A stretch of 59,849 nucleotides of DNA from Paenibacillus nuruki (GCF_001721045.1 NZ_MDER01000048.1:1-59849), one strand, 5' to 3'; shown: positions 28,256-40,701, counted from the stretch's first letter. Notes: generated by a model not told the origin, from the sequence alone. Program-made: numbers and translations.

Positions 28256-31200
28256 TTGATAGACGTTAACAATTTCGAATTTATGAAAATTGGGCTAGCT
28301 TCCCCAGACAAAATTCGTTCTTGGTCCCGCGGAGAAGTTAAAAAACCGGAGACAATCAACTATCGTACGCTTAAACCAGAGAAAGACGGGTTGTTCTGTG
28401 AACGTATTTTTGGACCAACCAAAGACTGGGAATGCCACTGCGGTAAATACAAACGTGTACGTTACAAAGGCGTAGTCTGCGATCGCTGCGGCGTTGAAGT
28501 AACACGCGCTAAAGTACGTCGCGAACGTATGGGACACATTGAGCTTGCAGCTCCTGTATCTCACATTTGGTATTTCAAAGGTATTCCAAGCCGTATGGGT
28601 CTAGCACTTGATATGTCTCCACGTTCTTTGGAAGAAGTAATCTACTTCGCATCTTATGTTGTAACAGATCCAGGTGAGACACCGCTGGAGAAAAAACAAC
28701 TTTTATCTGAAAAAGAATACCGTAGCTACCGTGAAAAATACGGTCATGGTTTCCATGCAGGTATGGGTGCAGAAGCGATTAAACGATTGCTTCAAGACCT
28801 TGATATTGATAAAGAACTAGAATTTTTACGTGAAGAGCTACGTACAGCTCAAGGTCAACGTCGTAATCGTGCGATTAAACGCCTTGAAGTTATCGAAGCA
28901 TTCCGTAACTCTGGTAACTTCCCTGATTGGATGATCATGGATGTATTGCCAGTTATCCCTCCAGAACTTCGTCCGATGGTACAGTTGGATGGTGGACGTT
29001 TTGCGACGTCTGACTTGAATGATTTGTATCGTCGTGTAATTAACCGTAACAACCGTCTTAAACGTCTATTGGATCTAGGTGCACCTGACATTATCGTACA
29101 AAATGAGAAACGTATGCTTCAAGAAGCTGTCGATGCTCTTATTGATAATGGTCGTCGTGGTCGCCCAGTAACAGGACCAGGTAACCGTCCATTGAAATCT
29201 CTTAGTCATATGCTAAAAGGTAAACAAGGACGTTTCCGTCAGAACTTACTAGGTAAACGTGTCGATTATTCTGGTCGTTCGGTTATCGTTGTAGGTCCTT
29301 ACTTGAAAATGTACCAATGTGGTCTTCCAAAAGAGATGGCACTAGAGTTATTCAAACCTTTCGTTATGAAAGAATTGGTTAACAAAGGTCTTGCTCATAA
29401 TATCAAGAGCGCAAAACGCAAAGTAGAACGTGTAAGTCCAGAAGTATGGGATGTACTTGAAGAAGTTATTAAAGAACATCCAGTTCTTCTAAACCGTGCA
29501 CCTACTCTGCATAGACTTGGTATTCAAGCATTTGAACCTATTTTGGTTGAAGGACGTGCAATTCGTCTTCACCCACTCGTATGTACAGCATATAATGCTG
29601 ACTTTGATGGTGACCAAATGGCGGTTCACGTTCCATTGTCTGCTGAAGCGCAAGCGGAAGCACGTATCTTGATGCTTGCATCTGGTAACATTTTGAACCC
29701 TAAAGATGGTAAACCAGTTGTTACTCCTTCACAGGATATGGTCTTGGGCTCATTCTATCTAACTATGGATAATGATGAAGCTAAAGGTTCAGGTATGATT
29801 TTACGTACAGTGAACGAAGCAGTATCGGGTTACCAACGTGGCGTTGCTTCATTGCATGCTCGTGTAGCGATCCCTGTTAAAGCTTTGAACAAAACAAGCT
29901 TTACAGAGAAGCAACAAACAGGAATGATGGTAACAACTATCGGACGAATTATCTTTAACGAGATTTTCCCTGAATCATTCCCTTACATTAATGAGCCAAC
30001 GCGTCGTAACTTGTTCCAAGGTACACCGGATCATTACTTTATCTATGATAAAGGTGTGAATATCCGTGAATTTATTAGTAGTGTTCCTCAAACAGGCGCT
30101 ATCGGTAAAGAGTATTTAGGTTCAATTATCGCTCGTTGTTTTGAAATCTACCATACAACATTAACATCTATTATTTTGGATAAAATCAAGCAACTTGGAT
30201 TCACTTATTCTACGCGTGCAGGTATTACTGTTGGTGTATCTGACGTTATTGTTCCTGTTGAAAAACAAGGAATCTTGGATGAGTCTGATAAAAAAGTTGC
30301 TGTTATTACGAATCAATACCGTCGTGGTTTGATTACGAATGAAGAGCGTTATGATCGTGTTATTGAGATCTGGTCTCGTACGAAGGATGATATTACTGAA
30401 GTCCTTATGAAATCAATGGATCGCTATAACTCTATTATGCTTATGGTTGACTCCAAAGCTCGTGGTAACAAATCGCAGATCACTCAGCTTGGTGGTATGC
30501 GCGGTCTGATGGCGAATCCATCGGGTCGTATCATCGAACTTCCAATTAAATCGAATTTCCGTGAAGGTCTGACAGTATTAGAATACTTCCTTTCTACTCA
30601 CGGAGCGCGTAAAGGTTTGGCGGATACAGCACTTCGTACTGCTGACTCAGGTTACCTAACTCGTCGTCTAGTTGACGTAGCACAAGATGTAATCGTACGT
30701 GAAGAAGATTGTGGAACAGATAAAGGTTTCACTGTAAGCCGTATTCAAGATGGCAAAGAAGTTATCGAAGATCTTTATGATCGTTTAGAAGGTCGTTATT
30801 GCTTCGAAACTGTTCGTCATCCAAAAACAGGTGAGATTCTTGCTCGTCGTAACGAATTGCTAGATTCGGATAAAGCTGAAGCGATCGTTGAAGCTGGAGT
30901 TGAAAAACTTCAAATCCGTTCAGTATTAAGTTGTCGTGCAAAACACGGAGTATGTAAAACATGTTACGGTCGTAACCTTGCTACTGGTAAACACGTTGAG
31001 ATTGGTGAAGCAGTTGGTATTATTGCAGCACAATCTATCGGTGAACCAGGAACACAGCTTACAATGCGTACGTTCCATACTGGTGGTGTTGCAGGGGACG
31101 ATATTACTCAAGGTTTGCCGCGTATTCAAGAGCTTTTCGAAGCGCGTAATCCTAAAGGTCAAGCAATTATCAGTGAAATTGATGGTGTGGTTAAAGAAAT

Positions 31201-31870
31201 CCGTGAAACTAAAGACCGTCGTGAAATCGAGGTTGAAGGTGAAGCAGAGACTAAAGTTTACCCTGTAACTTACGGTTCCCGCCTAAGAGTTAAAGAAGGT
31301 ATGGAAATCGAAGCTGGGGATGAACTAACAGATGGTTCGATTGACCCTAAAGAAATGCTACGTATCAAAGGTATCCGTGGCGTACAGAACTATATCCTGC
31401 AAGAAGTACAACGCGTATATCGTAACCAGGGTGTAGAAATCAATGATAAGCACGTTGAAGTTATGATCAGACAGATGTTACGTAAAATCCGTATCATCGA
31501 TGCTGGTGAAACAACATTGTTGCCAGGTTCATTTGTTGATATGTACGAATATGAGAATGCGAACAGAGTAGCAATCATGGCTGACAAAGAGCCAGCAGTT
31601 GCTAAACCAGTATTGCTTGGTATTACTAAAGCATCTCTGGAAACTGATTCCTTCTTGTCTGCGGCATCCTTCCAGGAAACAACTCGTGTCCTGACAGATG
31701 CAGCGATCAAAGGTAAAGTCGATAAATTACTTGGTCTTAAAGAGAACGTTATTATCGGTAAGTTGATTCCAGCTGGTACAGGGATGAACCGTTATCGTAG
31801 CGTTAAATTTGAAGATGCAGAAAAGTTTGAAGCCAAGAAACCTGGTCTTGAAACGGTAACTGTTGAGTAA
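28256..31870 (+). CDS. rpoC: DNA-directed RNA polymerase subunit beta'
   Basis: RpoC (1204 aa) holds the catalytic magnesium site NADFDGD at residues 447-453. The N-terminal zinc finger ([20 protein letters not shown]) and the second zinc site ([15 protein letters not shown]) are present, as are the bridge/trigger region segments [19 protein letters not shown]. The start is TTG 28256 after TAGGAGGGG at 28241-28249. It is co-transcribed with rpoB. Confidence 0.98.
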   Translation: MIDVNNFEFMKIGLASPDKIRSWSRGEVKKPETINYRTLKPEKDGLFCERIFGPTKDWECHCGKYKRVRYKGVVCDRCGVEVTRAKVRRERMGHIELAAPVSHIWYFKGIPSRMGLALDMSPRSLEEVIYFASYVVTDPGETPLEKKQLLSEKEYRSYREKYGHGFHAGMGAEAIKRLLQDLDIDKELEFLREELRTAQGQRRNRAIKRLEVIEAFRNSGNFPDWMIMDVLPVIPPELRPMVQLDGGRFATSDLNDLYRRVINRNNRLKRLLDLGAPDIIVQNEKRMLQEAVDALIDNGRRGRPVTGPGNRPLKSLSHMLKGKQGRFRQNLLGKRVDYSGRSVIVVGPYLKMYQCGLPKEMALELFKPFVMKELVNKGLAHNIKSAKRKVERVSPEVWDVLEEVIKEHPVLLNRAPTLHRLGIQAFEPILVEGRAIRLHPLVCTAYNADFDGDQMAVHVPLSAEAQAEARILMLASGNILNPKDGKPVVTPSQDMVLGSFYLTMDNDEAKGSGMILRTVNEAVSGYQRGVASLHARVAIPVKALNKTSFTEKQQTGMMVTTIGRIIFNEIFPESFPYINEPTRRNLFQGTPDHYFIYDKGVNIREFISSVPQTGAIGKEYLGSIIARCFEIYHTTLTSIILDKIKQLGFTYSTRAGITVGVSDVIVPVEKQGILDESDKKVAVITNQYRRGLITNEERYDRVIEIWSRTKDDITEVLMKSMDRYNSIMLMVDSKARGNKSQITQLGGMRGLMANPSGRIIELPIKSNFREGLTVLEYFLSTHGARKGLADTALRTADSGYLTRRLVDVAQDVIVREEDCGTDKGFTVSRIQDGKEVIEDLYDRLEGRYCFETVRHPKTGEILARRNELLDSDKAEAIVEAGVEKLQIRSVLSCRAKHGVCKTCYGRNLATGKHVEIGEAVGIIAAQSIGEPGTQLTMRTFHTGGVAGDDITQGLPRIQELFEARNPKGQAIISEIDGVVKEIRETKDRREIEVEGEAETKVYPVTYGSRLRVKEGMEIEAGDELTDGSIDPKEMLRIKGIRGVQNYILQEVQRVYRNQGVEINDKHVEVMIRQMLRKIRIIDAGETTLLPGSFVDMYEYENANRVAIMADKEPAVAKPVLLGITKASLETDSFLSAASFQETTRVLTDAAIKGKVDKLLGLKENVIIGKLIPAGTGMNRYRSVKFEDAEKFEAKKPGLETVTVE

Positions 31871-31914
31871 TTTGTTAATCTCGTTATAATGTAATCTTAT
31901 ATTACTCATAAATA

Positions 31915-31960
31915 AGCGGCTGAACTGAACAACAGTTGATGTTATTCAGTTCTAGCTGCT
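31915..31960 (+). terminator. Long hairpin after rpoC
   Basis: Positions 31915-31933 pair with 31941-31960 in an ~18-bp imperfect stem (one bulge, one mismatch). Only a short T-containing stretch follows. It probably ends or thins the rpoBC transcript before the next promoter. Confidence 0.6.
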
Positions 31961-32022
31961 GTTTAATGGGTGAAGTCAAAGAAATATAATGATTATTTAT
32001 GAAATAGAATTATAGTTATCTA

Positions 32023-32052
32023 TTGACAGTATCCTTTAGCTAATGGTACTAT
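32023..32052 (+). promoter_or_regulatory. SigA-type promoter of the rpsL operon
   Basis: A consensus TTGACA (32023-32028) and TACTAT (32047-32052) separated by 18 bases, about 55 bases before the L7Ae-like gene. Confidence 0.75.
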
Positions 32053-32107
32053 AGCAAAGGTGCGTGAATAGCATGCTGATCCCTGATCTTTTGGAGGAAA
32101 TCGGAAG

Positions 32108-32356
32108 ATGACTAATGACAAAGGATTAAAGGATGCCCGGATCAAAGTAGGCACAAAGCAGACAATGCGGATGGTCGAGACGGGTCAAGCTGAAGAAGTC
32201 TATGTTGCGCAGGATGCGGAAAATCATCTCATCTCGAAAATCGTTCAATTATGCTCGACTCATTCTGTTAAGATCACATATGTGGATACAATGAAAGAAT
32301 TGGGCAAAGCTTGCGGAATCGAAGTGGGAACTGCTATGGCCGTTGTCCTTAAATAA
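32108..32356 (+). CDS. rplGB: L7Ae-family K-turn RNA-binding protein
   Basis: The 82-aa protein belongs to the L7Ae/L30e family and matches Bacillus YbxF (RplGB), which binds kink-turn RNA. Conserved blocks are IKVGTKQTMRMVETGQAEEVYVAQDA, and the C-terminal ELGKACGIEVGTAMAV that contacts the K-turn. TTTTGGAGG at 32089-32097 precedes the start. It sits between rpoC and rpsL as in Bacillus. Whether it is a ribosomal component here is not known. Confidence 0.93.
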   Translation: MTNDKGLKDARIKVGTKQTMRMVETGQAEEVYVAQDAENHLISKIVQLCSTHSVKITYVDTMKELGKACGIEVGTAMAVVLK

Positions 32357-32494
32357 TGCAATCAGGAATGTTTTTGCTGGTCGTGAGTGGCAGGCAAGGA
32401 CTTTTCATTTGTTCTTTTATGAACCACCTGGGTCTGTGGACTTAAGATATGGTTTATATTGGAACTACAAATATGGGAAGGGGGTGGCAACACA

Positions 32495-32914
32495 ATGCCA
32501 ACTATTAATCAATTAGTCCGTAAAGGACGTCAAGCTAAAATTGAGAAATCAAAATCACCTGCACTTCAAAAAGGGTATAATGCTTTGAAACGTCAAGAGA
32601 CGAACATTAGCGCTCCACAAAAACGTGGTGTATGTACTCGTGTAGGTACTATGACTCCAAAAAAACCGAACTCCGCACTTCGTAAGTATGCTCGTGTTCG
32701 TTTAACGAACCGTATCGAGGTTACTGCTTACATTCCAGGTATCGGTCATAACCTTCAAGAACACAGCGTGGTACTTATCCGCGGTGGACGGGTTAAAGAT
32801 TTACCAGGGGTTCGTTATCATATCGTTCGTGGTGCTTTGGATACAGCAGGCGTAAACAATCGTATGCAATCACGTTCTAAATACGGTACAAAACGTCCGA
32901 AAGAAAAAAAATAA
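32495..32914 (+). CDS. rpsL: 30S ribosomal protein S12
   Basis: S12 (139 aa) lies at the decoding centre and supports accuracy. [17 protein letters not shown] carries the unmutated lysine at the usual streptomycin-resistance position, and [29 protein letters not shown] is intact. ATG 32495 follows AAGGGGGTGG; the in-frame region to 32459 is leader. Confidence 0.98.
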   Translation: MPTINQLVRKGRQAKIEKSKSPALQKGYNALKRQETNISAPQKRGVCTRVGTMTPKKPNSALRKYARVRLTNRIEVTAYIPGIGHNLQEHSVVLIRGGRVKDLPGVRYHIVRGALDTAGVNNRMQSRSKYGTKRPKEKK

Positions 32915-32963
32915 TCCAGTAGCGCAGATCACTGCGCTTTATATCTAAGGAAGGGGGATAACC

Positions 32964-33434
32964 ATGCCAAGAAAAGGTCCAGTAATGAAAAGAGACGTAT
33001 TGCCAGATCCTATGTATAACAGCAAGTTGGTTACACGTTTGATCAACCGCATTATGGTCGACGGAAAACGTGGGGTTGCTCAAAGCATCCTTTACAATTC
33101 TTTTAAATTGATTCAAGAACGTACAGGTAACGATCCTATGGAAGTATTTGAGGCGGCAATCAAGAACATTATGCCGGTCCTCGAAGTTAAAGCTCGCCGT
33201 GTAGGTGGCGCTAACTATCAAGTTCCGATCGAAGTTAAACCTGAAAGACGTACTACATTGGGACTTCGTTGGTTAGTGAATTATTCACGTAGCCGCGGAG
33301 AGAAAACAATGGAAGAACGTTTAGCAGCTGAAATCATTGATGCTTCTAACAACACAGGCGCAGCAGTGAAAAAACGCGAAGATACACACAAAATGGCTGA
33401 AGCGAATAAAGCATTCGCTCACTACCGCTGGTAG
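32964..33434 (+). CDS. rpsG: 30S ribosomal protein S7
   Basis: S7 (156 aa) initiates assembly of the 30S head and touches the E site. The sequence [28 protein letters not shown] and the NPMEVF-like [11 protein letters not shown] helix are typical. AAGGAAGGGGG precedes the start. It lies 49 bases after rpsL. Confidence 0.98.
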   Translation: MPRKGPVMKRDVLPDPMYNSKLVTRLINRIMVDGKRGVAQSILYNSFKLIQERTGNDPMEVFEAAIKNIMPVLEVKARRVGGANYQVPIEVKPERRTTLGLRWLVNYSRSRGEKTMEERLAAEIIDASNNTGAAVKKREDTHKMAEANKAFAHYRW

Positions 33435-33449
33435 GATCAAAGCCTTTAT

Positions 33450-33471
33450 TTCAAAAATTGATATTTTTGAA
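33450..33471 (+). other. Hairpin next to the fusA ribosome binding site
   Basis: A perfect 9-bp stem TTCAAAAAT/ATTTTTGAA (33450-33458 with 33463-33471) ends inside the AAGGGAG of fusA (33470-33476). It could partly mask the binding site. Confidence 0.5.
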
Positions 33472-33485
33472 GGGAGCACCCATTC

Positions 33486-35561
33486 ATGGCAAAAAGAGAG
33501 TTCTCCTTAGAAAATACACGTAATATTGGTATCATGGCTCATATCGATGCTGGTAAAACTACCACTACAGAACGTATCTTGTTCTATACAGGCCGTACGC
33601 ACAAAATCGGTGAAGTTCACGAAGGCGCTGCTACAATGGACTGGATGGAGCAAGAGCAAGAGCGCGGAATCACTATTACATCCGCAGCTACTACGGCTCA
33701 GTGGAGAGGCTACCGCGTTAATATCATTGATACTCCAGGTCACGTTGACTTTACAGTTGAAGTTGAACGTTCCCTGCGTGTATTGGACGGAGCAGTAGGC
33801 GTATTTAGTGCAAAAGAGGGTGTAGAACCACAATCCGAGACTGTTTGGAGACAAGCAGATCGTTATGGTGTACCTCGTATAGCATATGTTAATAAAATGG
33901 ATATTATTGGTGCTGACTACCTTAACGTTGTTAAAGACATGCGTGAACGTCTGCAAGCGAACGCAGTAGCGATTCAATTGCCGATCGGCGCAGAGAATGA
34001 CTTCGTTGGTATTATCGATATCATCGAGCAAACAGCTATCGAATATCAAGATGATCTTGGACGCGATCCAGTATCTATCGAAATTCCAGAAGATCTTAAA
34101 GCAACAGTTGAAGAACTGCGTGCTGACTTGATCGAAAGAGTTGCAGAACTAGATGAAGATCTAATGATGAAATATCTTGAAGGAGAAGAGCCAACAATCG
34201 CTGAGATTAAGGCTGCTCTACGTAAAGGTGTTTGTGACGTTAAAATCTTCCCAGTAATCTGTGGTTCTTCTTACCGTAACAAAGGTGTTCAACCTATGTT
34301 GGATGCTGTTATCGACTACCTTCCGGCTCCTACGGATGTTCCGGCAATTAAAGGTTTGCACGAAGACGGCACAGAGGCAATTCGTCATTCTTCTGATGAA
34401 GAGCCATTTTCTGCACTAGCGTTCAAAATTATGACAGACCCTTACGTGGGTAAACTTACGTTCTTCCGCGTATATTCTGGCGTATTGCAATCCGGTTCTT
34501 ACGTTCTAAATGCTACTAAAGGCAAACGTGAACGTATTGGTCGTATCCTGCAAATGCATGCTAACGCTCGTCAAGAAATCAGCGAAGTTTTCGCTGGTGA
34601 TATTGCAGCAGCTGTTGGTTTGAAAGATACAGGTACAGGTGATACACTATGTGATGAAAAAGATACTGTTATCTTAGAATCCATGAATTTCCCTGACCCA
34701 GTTATTGAAGTTGCAGTGGAACCAAAAACAAAAGCTGACCAAGATAAAATGGGTATTGCTTTGTCCAAATTGACTGAAGAAGATCCAACTCTTCGTGCTC
34801 ATACGGATGAAGAAACTGGCCAAACAATCTTGGCGGGTATGGGTGAGCTTCACCTTGAAATTATCGTTGACCGTATGCGTCGCGAATTCAAAGTGGAGAC
34901 TAACGTAGGTAAACCTCAGGTTGCTTATCGTGAAACATTCCGTCAACCAGCTCGCGTTGAAGGTAAATTCGTTCGTCAATCCGGTGGTCGTGGTCAATAC
35001 GGTCATGTATGGGTTGAGTTCGAACCATTGGAAGCAGGTACAGGTAGCCAGTTCGAAAGTAAAGTTGTCGGTGGTTCCGTACCAAGAGAATATGTTGGTC
35101 CTGCATTGCAAGGTATTGAAGAAGCAATGAAGAACGGTGTTATCGCCGGTTTCCCACTTGTAGACGTAAAAGCTACAGTAGTAGACGGATCTTATCATGA
35201 TGTCGATTCCAATGAAATGGCATTTAAAATTGCCGGATCTATGGCGCTTAAAGCTGCAAAAGACAAATGTCGTCCTGTATTGCTTGAGCCACTTATGAAA
35301 GTTGAAGTAACAGTACCTGAAGAATACATGGGTGATGTTATGGGTATGCTGAACTCCCGTCGTGGTCGTATCGAAGGTATGGACTCACGCGGTGGTACTC
35401 AAATCATTCGTGCAAAAGTACCTTTATCTGAAATGTTTGGATATTCCACAACACTTCGTTCTGGTACACAAGGTCGCGGTGTATTCTCAATGGAACTTTC
35501 TCATTATGAAGAAGTACCTAAGAGCATCGCTGACGAAATCAGTACCAAAGCAAACGGCTAA
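33486..35561 (+). CDS. fusA: Elongation factor G
   Basis: EF-G (691 aa) drives translocation using GTP. The G1 loop [15 protein letters not shown], switch region [12 protein letters not shown] and G3 DTPGH are present, and domains II-V are full length (for example [13 protein letters not shown] in domain IV). The gene lies between rpsG and tuf, the usual str operon order. Confidence 0.98.
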   Translation: MAKREFSLENTRNIGIMAHIDAGKTTTTERILFYTGRTHKIGEVHEGAATMDWMEQEQERGITITSAATTAQWRGYRVNIIDTPGHVDFTVEVERSLRVLDGAVGVFSAKEGVEPQSETVWRQADRYGVPRIAYVNKMDIIGADYLNVVKDMRERLQANAVAIQLPIGAENDFVGIIDIIEQTAIEYQDDLGRDPVSIEIPEDLKATVEELRADLIERVAELDEDLMMKYLEGEEPTIAEIKAALRKGVCDVKIFPVICGSSYRNKGVQPMLDAVIDYLPAPTDVPAIKGLHEDGTEAIRHSSDEEPFSALAFKIMTDPYVGKLTFFRVYSGVLQSGSYVLNATKGKRERIGRILQMHANARQEISEVFAGDIAAAVGLKDTGTGDTLCDEKDTVILESMNFPDPVIEVAVEPKTKADQDKMGIALSKLTEEDPTLRAHTDEETGQTILAGMGELHLEIIVDRMRREFKVETNVGKPQVAYRETFRQPARVEGKFVRQSGGRGQYGHVWVEFEPLEAGTGSQFESKVVGGSVPREYVGPALQGIEEAMKNGVIAGFPLVDVKATVVDGSYHDVDSNEMAFKIAGSMALKAAKDKCRPVLLEPLMKVEVTVPEEYMGDVMGMLNSRRGRIEGMDSRGGTQIIRAKVPLSEMFGYSTTLRSGTQGRGVFSMELSHYEEVPKSIADEISTKANG

Positions 35562-35589
35562 GTTTTCAATCCGTTTTCACTTATGGGAT

Positions 35590-35620
35590 GTACAGAAAGT
35601 AGCATGACTGCTCTCTGTAC
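35590..35620 (+). other. Hairpin between fusA and tuf
   Basis: GTACAGA (35590-35596) pairs with TCTGTAC (35614-35620), and the inner AGTAGC/GCTCT parts extend it imperfectly. No T run follows. It may limit read-through or protect the mRNA between fusA and tuf. Confidence 0.5.
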
Positions 35621-35673
35621 GTTTCAAACTAAAATACAAACAAAACTCTACCTTCAAGGAGGCAACGTTTAAC

Positions 35674-36864
35674 ATGGCAAAGGCTAAATTTGAACGTAAT
35701 AAAACGCACGTTAACATCGGAACTATTGGTCACGTCGATCATGGTAAAACAACTTTGACTGCTGCAATCACAACTGTATTGTCTAAAACTTACGGCGGTG
35801 CTGCTGTAGCATTTGATCAAATCGATAAAGCTCCAGAAGAGCGCGAACGCGGTATCACAATCTCAACTGCACACGTTGAGTACGAAACACCTAACCGTCA
35901 CTATGCACACGTTGACTGCCCAGGTCACGCCGATTATGTTAAAAACATGATCACTGGTGCTGCACAAATGGACGGAGCGATCTTGGTTGTATCTGCAGCT
36001 GACGGTCCTATGCCACAAACTCGCGAGCACATCTTGTTGTCTCGTCAAGTAGGCGTACCTTACATCGTTGTATTCTTAAACAAATGCGACATGGTTGAAG
36101 ACGAAGAGCTTTTGGAATTGGTTGAAATGGAAGTTCGTGACCTTCTTAACGAATATGAGTTCCCTGGTGACGATACTCCAATCACTCGTGGATCTGCTCG
36201 TGAAGCATTGGCTAACCCTGATGGCGAATGGGCTCAAAAAATCGTTGACATGTTTACTGAAATCGATACTTACATTCCAGATCCAGAGCGCGACACTGAC
36301 AAACCTTTCTTGATGCCTGTTGAGGATGTATTCTCGATCACTGGTCGTGGTACAGTTGCAACTGGTCGTGTTGAGCGTGGTACTGTTAAAGTCGGCGAAG
36401 AGATCGAAATCGTTGGTATCCATGAAGAAACTAAGAAATCCGTTGTTACAGGCGTAGAAATGTTCCGTAAATTGTTGGATTCCGCACAAGCGGGCGACAA
36501 CATCGGCGCATTGTTGCGTGGTGTAGAACGTACTCAAATCGAACGTGGTCAAGTACTTTCTAAACCAGGTACTGTTAAACCTCATACTGAGTTCACTGCT
36601 CAAGTATACGTTTTGACTAAAGAAGAAGGCGGACGTCACAAACCTTTCTTCACTGGTTACCGTCCACAGTTCTACTTCCGTACAACTGACGTAACTGGCG
36701 TAATTTCTTTACCAGAAGGTACTGAAATGGTTATGCCTGGTGATAACATCACTGTTACTGTATCCCTAATCAATCCAATCGCGATTGAAGAAGGTACACG
36801 TTTCGCTATTCGCGAAGGTGGACGTACAGTAGGCGCTGGCGCTGTAGCATCTATCCAAAAATAA
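35674..36864 (+). CDS. tuf: Elongation factor Tu
   Basis: EF-Tu (396 aa) carries aminoacyl-tRNA to the A site. [14 protein letters not shown] (G1), [13 protein letters not shown] (switch I), [15 protein letters not shown] (G3) and NKCDMV (G4) are all conserved, and the C-terminal barrels are complete. AAGGAGG at 35657-35663 precedes the start. Codon choice is strongly biased, as expected for a very highly expressed gene. Only copy in the window. Confidence 0.99.
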   Translation: MAKAKFERNKTHVNIGTIGHVDHGKTTLTAAITTVLSKTYGGAAVAFDQIDKAPEERERGITISTAHVEYETPNRHYAHVDCPGHADYVKNMITGAAQMDGAILVVSAADGPMPQTREHILLSRQVGVPYIVVFLNKCDMVEDEELLELVEMEVRDLLNEYEFPGDDTPITRGSAREALANPDGEWAQKIVDMFTEIDTYIPDPERDTDKPFLMPVEDVFSITGRGTVATGRVERGTVKVGEEIEIVGIHEETKKSVVTGVEMFRKLLDSAQAGDNIGALLRGVERTQIERGQVLSKPGTVKPHTEFTAQVYVLTKEEGGRHKPFFTGYRPQFYFRTTDVTGVISLPEGTEMVMPGDNITVTVSLINPIAIEEGTRFAIREGGRTVGAGAVASIQK

Positions 36865-36866
36865 TT

Positions 36867-36903
36867 AAATCTTCATTGTGAATCGGAAACGATTTGAAGA
36901 TTT
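36867..36903 (+). terminator. First hairpin after tuf, GAAA tetraloop
   Basis: AAATCTTC (36867-36874) pairs with GAAGATTT (36896-36903), and an inner AATCG/CGATT helix carries a GAAA tetraloop. It starts three bases after the stop codon. The following stretch is T-poor, so it may be a 3' stabiliser rather than a strong terminator. Confidence 0.6.
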
Positions 36904-36909
36904 TAATAT

Positions 36910-36952
36910 AAGCAACATTGTACTGTAACGAAGCAACATTGTACTGTAAACG
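36910..36952. repeat. Tandem 21-bp duplication downstream of tuf
   Basis: The 19-base unit AAGCAACATTGTACTGTAA occurs at 36910-36928 and again at 36931-36949, with a period of 21 bases. It lies between the two tuf hairpins and has no evident role. Confidence 0.9.
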
Positions 36953-36964
36953 AAAGACCAAATG

Positions 36965-37005
36965 AGGCCTGTTTCCTTATAAGGGAGACAGGTCTTATTT
37001 TTTTA
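36965..37005 (+). terminator. Main terminator of the str operon
   Basis: A 12-bp stem (36965-36976 with 36984-36995, three G-U pairs) is followed by a T-rich run to 37005. Confidence 0.88.
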
Positions 37006-37026
37006 TGTAAATGTTTCAAAAAAGAC

Positions 37027-37055
37027 TTGCATAACTGTTTGTTATCATATACAAT
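37027..37055 (+). promoter_or_regulatory. SigA-type promoter of the S10 operon
   Basis: TTGCAT (37027-37032) and TACAAT (37050-37055) are separated by 17 bases. No equally good promoter is seen until infA/rpmJ. Confidence 0.7.
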
Positions 37056-37061
37056 AATAAA

Positions 37062-37502
<441 letters not shown>

Positions 37503-37546
37503 TCCACATAGATGTGGTAACACGTAAAATGAAAAGAGGTGTCAAC

Positions 37547-38170
37547 ATGAAAGGTATCTTAGGAAGAAAATTGGGTATGACTCAAGTCTTTACTGCGGAA
37601 GGTAACGTAATTCCTGTAACGGTTATCGAAGCTGGACCATGTGTGGTTCTGCAGAAGAAAGACCTGGAAAATGACGGATACGAAGCGGTACAAATCGGTT
37701 TTGCTGATAAAAAAGCAAGCAGATCTAACAAACCGGAAGCAGGACACGCTACTAAAGCGAATACTGTGCCTAAGCGCTACGTTCGCGAAATTCGCGGTGT
37801 TGACCTCGCAAATGTCGAGGTTGGCCAGGAACTCAAAGCAGACTTGTTTGCTCAAGGTGAGTTCGTTGACGTAACGGGTATTTCAAAAGGTAAAGGTTTT
37901 GCCGGCGTTATCAAACGTTGGGGCCAAAGCCGCGGACCAATGTCTCACGGTTCCCGTTATCATCGCAGACCAGGTTCAATGGGTTCTATCCAAGCGAACC
38001 GTGTACCGAAAGGTAAACGTCTGCCAGGTCACATGGGTCACGATACAGTAACGATCCAACGCCTCGAAGTTATCAGAGTAGATGCTGAACGTAACGTAAT
38101 TCTCGTTAAAGGCTCTATCCCTGGTGCTAAAAATAGTTATGTAAAAGTAAGAGAAACGGTTAAAAAATAA
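37547..38170 (+). CDS. rplC: 50S ribosomal protein L3
   Basis: L3 (207 aa) nucleates 50S assembly and reaches toward the peptidyl transferase centre. [15 protein letters not shown] and the extended loop [17 protein letters not shown] are conserved. ATG 37547 lies after AAGAGGTG; the frame upstream to 37514 is not needed. It is 44 bases after rpsJ. Confidence 0.98.
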   Translation: MKGILGRKLGMTQVFTAEGNVIPVTVIEAGPCVVLQKKDLENDGYEAVQIGFADKKASRSNKPEAGHATKANTVPKRYVREIRGVDLANVEVGQELKADLFAQGEFVDVTGISKGKGFAGVIKRWGQSRGPMSHGSRYHRRPGSMGSIQANRVPKGKRLPGHMGHDTVTIQRLEVIRVDAERNVILVKGSIPGAKNSYVKVRETVKK

Positions 38171-38195
38171 CCAATCAAGAAAGGAGGAACAGGAA

Positions 38196-38819
38196 ATGCC
38201 AAAAGTAGCACTTTACAGTATCGACGGTAGCCAAGTTGGCGAAGTTGAATTGAGTGATTCCGTATTCGGTATCGAACCTAACACTCATGTGCTTCATGAT
38301 GCAGTCATTATGCAACGTGCTTCCCTTCGTCAAGGTAATCACAAAGTAAAAGGACGCTCTGAAGTTCGTGGTGGTGGACGTAAACCATGGAAACAAAAAG
38401 GAACAGGACGTGCGCGTCAAGGTTCTATTCGTTCTCCACAATGGAAAGGCGGCGGCGTAGCATTTGGACCGACTCCACGCAGCTATGCTTACAAACTGCC
38501 TAAGAAAGTTCGTCGTTTAGCAATCAAATCTGCTTTGTCTTCTAAAGTAGTAGCTAACGAAATCATCGTTTTGGATGCACTAAGCTTTAGCGCACCGAAA
38601 ACAAAAGAGTTCGCAGCAATTTTAAACAACCTTAAAGTAGATCGCAAAGTATTAATCGTAACTCCTAGTTATGATGATAATGTTGCACTATCTGCTCGTA
38701 ACATCCCAGGTGTTAAATTCGTTGCAGCTGACGGCGTTAATGTTCTAGACGTACTTACGTACGATAAGCTGATCCTTACTAAGGATGCAGTTCACAAGGT
38801 AGAGGAGGTGTTCGCGTAA
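38196..38819 (+). CDS. rplD: 50S ribosomal protein L4
   Basis: L4 (207 aa) lines the exit tunnel with a long loop: [22 protein letters not shown] and [27 protein letters not shown] precedes the start. The stop codon overlaps the rplW start (TAATG), indicating coupled translation. Confidence 0.98.
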   Translation: MPKVALYSIDGSQVGEVELSDSVFGIEPNTHVLHDAVIMQRASLRQGNHKVKGRSEVRGGGRKPWKQKGTGRARQGSIRSPQWKGGGVAFGPTPRSYAYKLPKKVRRLAIKSALSSKVVANEIIVLDALSFSAPKTKEFAAILNNLKVDRKVLIVTPSYDDNVALSARNIPGVKFVAADGVNVLDVLTYDKLILTKDAVHKVEEVFA

Positions 38820-39112
38820 TGAAAGATCCTCGTGATATTATTAAGCGTCCGGTAATTACTGAGCGCACTGCCGAGTACATGAGTGAACTGAAATATGCTT
38901 TCGAAGTAGACATTCGTTCTAATAAAACGGAAGTTAAAAAGGCAATTGAAGAAATTTTCAAAGTGAAAGTGTCTAAAGTAAACACTCTTCGCATGCCTGC
39001 TAAACCGAAACGTTATGGACGTCATTCCGGCTACACTTCCGAATGGAAGAAAGCTATCGTAACTTTGGCTCCAGAAAGTAAACCGCTTGAGTTTTTTGAA
39101 TCTGTAGAGTAA
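38819..39112 (+). CDS. rplW: 50S ribosomal protein L23
   Basis: L23 (97 aa) sits at the tunnel exit and docks trigger factor and [20 protein letters not shown], the [19 protein letters not shown] loop and the C-terminal [10 protein letters not shown] strand are typical. Its binding site AGAGGAGGTG lies inside rplD. Confidence 0.98.
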   Translation: MKDPRDIIKRPVITERTAEYMSELKYAFEVDIRSNKTEVKKAIEEIFKVKVSKVNTLRMPAKPKRYGRHSGYTSEWKKAIVTLAPESKPLEFFESVE

Positions 39113-39125
39113 GGAGGAATAAACA

Positions 39126-39956
39126 GTGCCAATTAAAAAGTACAAACCGACATCCCCGGCTCGTCGTAACATGAGTGTTTCTACATTCGAAGAGATTACA
39201 ACGAACCAACCGGAGAAATCTTTGTTGGCTCCGCTTTTCAAAAGAGCAGGCCGCAACAACCAAGGTAAAATTACAGTTCGTCACCATGGCGGCGGACACA
39301 AACGTAAATACCGTATTATTGACTTCAAACGTACTAAAGATGGAATACCAGGTAACGTTGCTACAATCGAGTACGATCCTAACCGTACTTCTAACATTGC
39401 TCTGATCCACTATGCTGATGGAGAGAAACGTTATATCATCGCTCCTAAAGGATTAAAAGTTGGAGATCAAATTTTCTCTGGCGTAGGATCTGATATCAAA
39501 ATCGGTAACTGCCTTCCATTGGAAAACATTCCAGTTGGTACAGTTATTCACAATATCGAATTGAAACCAGGTAAAGGTGGTCAGCTCGTTCGCGCAGCTG
39601 GTACGGAAGCTCAATTACTTGGTAAAGAAGAAAAATATGTCTCCATTCGCCTTTCTTCTGGTGAAGTACGTCGCGTACTTAAAGTATGTCGTGCTACAAT
39701 CGGATCAGTTGGTAATGAAGATCATGAATTGATTAAAATCGGTAAAGCCGGTCGTAATCGCTGGTTGGGCAAACGTCCACAAGTTCGAGGCGTAGTAATG
39801 AACCCTAATGATCACCCACACGGTGGTGGTGAAGGTAAAGCTCCAATCGGACGTAAATCTCCAATGTCTCCATGGGGTAAACCTACTCTTGGTTACAAAA
39901 CACGTAAAAAAGGTAAGGCTTCCGATCAATACATCATTCGCCGCCGCACGAAGTAA
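39126..39956 (+). CDS. rplB: 50S ribosomal protein L2
   Basis: L2 (276 aa) is a core 50S protein near the peptidyl transferase centre. The [22 protein letters not shown] and [22 protein letters not shown] segments are conserved, the latter with the histidine long linked to activity. GTG start after AAGGAGG at 39112-39118. Confidence 0.98.
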   Translation: MPIKKYKPTSPARRNMSVSTFEEITTNQPEKSLLAPLFKRAGRNNQGKITVRHHGGGHKRKYRIIDFKRTKDGIPGNVATIEYDPNRTSNIALIHYADGEKRYIIAPKGLKVGDQIFSGVGSDIKIGNCLPLENIPVGTVIHNIELKPGKGGQLVRAAGTEAQLLGKEEKYVSIRLSSGEVRRVLKVCRATIGSVGNEDHELIKIGKAGRNRWLGKRPQVRGVVMNPNDHPHGGGEGKAPIGRKSPMSPWGKPTLGYKTRKKGKASDQYIIRRRTK

Positions 39957-40018
39957 GATTTGTGCTTGAATGCTTGTAAAGTGTGAAGTGACGAAAAGAT
40001 GAAGGGAGGATTCAACCT

Positions 40019-40297
40019 ATGAGCCGTAGTCTTAAAAAAGGTCCTTTCGTGGACGGGTACTTGCTTAAAAAAGTAGAAGTATTGAACGAAGACGATAAAA
40101 AAGTCGTAATCAAAACTTGGTCCCGTCGCTCGACGATTTTCCCACAATTTATCGGACATACATTCGCTGTTTATGATGGTCGCAAACATGTACCGGTATA
40201 TGTAACGGAAGATATGGTCGGACACAAGCTTGGTGAGTTCGCACCAACTCGTACGTACAAAGGTCATGCTAATGACGACAGAAAAACAAGACGTTAA
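40019..40297 (+). CDS. rpsS: 30S ribosomal protein S19
   Basis: S19 (92 aa) binds the 30S head with S13 near the A site. [49 protein letters not shown] and [13 protein letters not shown] are conserved. GGGAGG precedes the ATG. The 62-base gap after rplB shows no clear signal. Confidence 0.98.
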   Translation: MSRSLKKGPFVDGYLLKKVEVLNEDDKKVVIKTWSRRSTIFPQFIGHTFAVYDGRKHVPVYVTEDMVGHKLGEFAPTRTYKGHANDDRKTRR

Positions 40298-40333
40298 TAT
40301 ATAAGGATTTAAAGTAAGAGAGGAGGTCACGCA

Positions 40334-40681
40334 ATGCAAGCGAAAGCACACGCAAAGTTTGTACGCATCGCTCCGCGTAAAGTTCAATTAGTAGTTGACT
40401 TGATCCGCGGTAAGCAAGTTGGAGAAGCGATCGCGATTCTGCGTCATACGCCGAAATCCGCATCCCCAATTGTTGAGAAGCTTCTTAACTCCGCAATTGC
40501 CAACGCTGAGTTCATTAGCTCAGAAAAAGAGTTGACTTTTGATGTTAACAACTTGGTAATTTCTCAGGTTTATGTTAACCAAGGACCAACACTAAAACGT
40601 TTCCGCCCTCGTGCAATGGGACGTGCAAGTAAAATCAACAAACGCACCAGCCATATTTCTTTGGTGGTAGCTGAAAAATAA
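40334..40681 (+). CDS. rplV: 50S ribosomal protein L22
   Basis: L22 (115 aa) has a long beta-hairpin in the exit tunnel ([25 protein letters not shown]), where macrolide-resistance changes occur; none is evident. [21 protein letters not shown] is the core helix. GAGGAGG precedes the start. Confidence 0.98.
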   Translation: MQAKAHAKFVRIAPRKVQLVVDLIRGKQVGEAIAILRHTPKSASPIVEKLLNSAIANAEFISSEKELTFDVNNLVISQVYVNQGPTLKRFRPRAMGRASKINKRTSHISLVVAEK

Positions 40682-40701
40682 GATAGAAGGAGGGAAAACG
40701 T

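Noticed and set aside
33507-34049. 180-residue reverse frame inside fusA (and similar ones in tuf, rpoB, rpoC)
   Set aside because: These are shadows caused by the strong codon bias of highly expressed genes on the plus strand.
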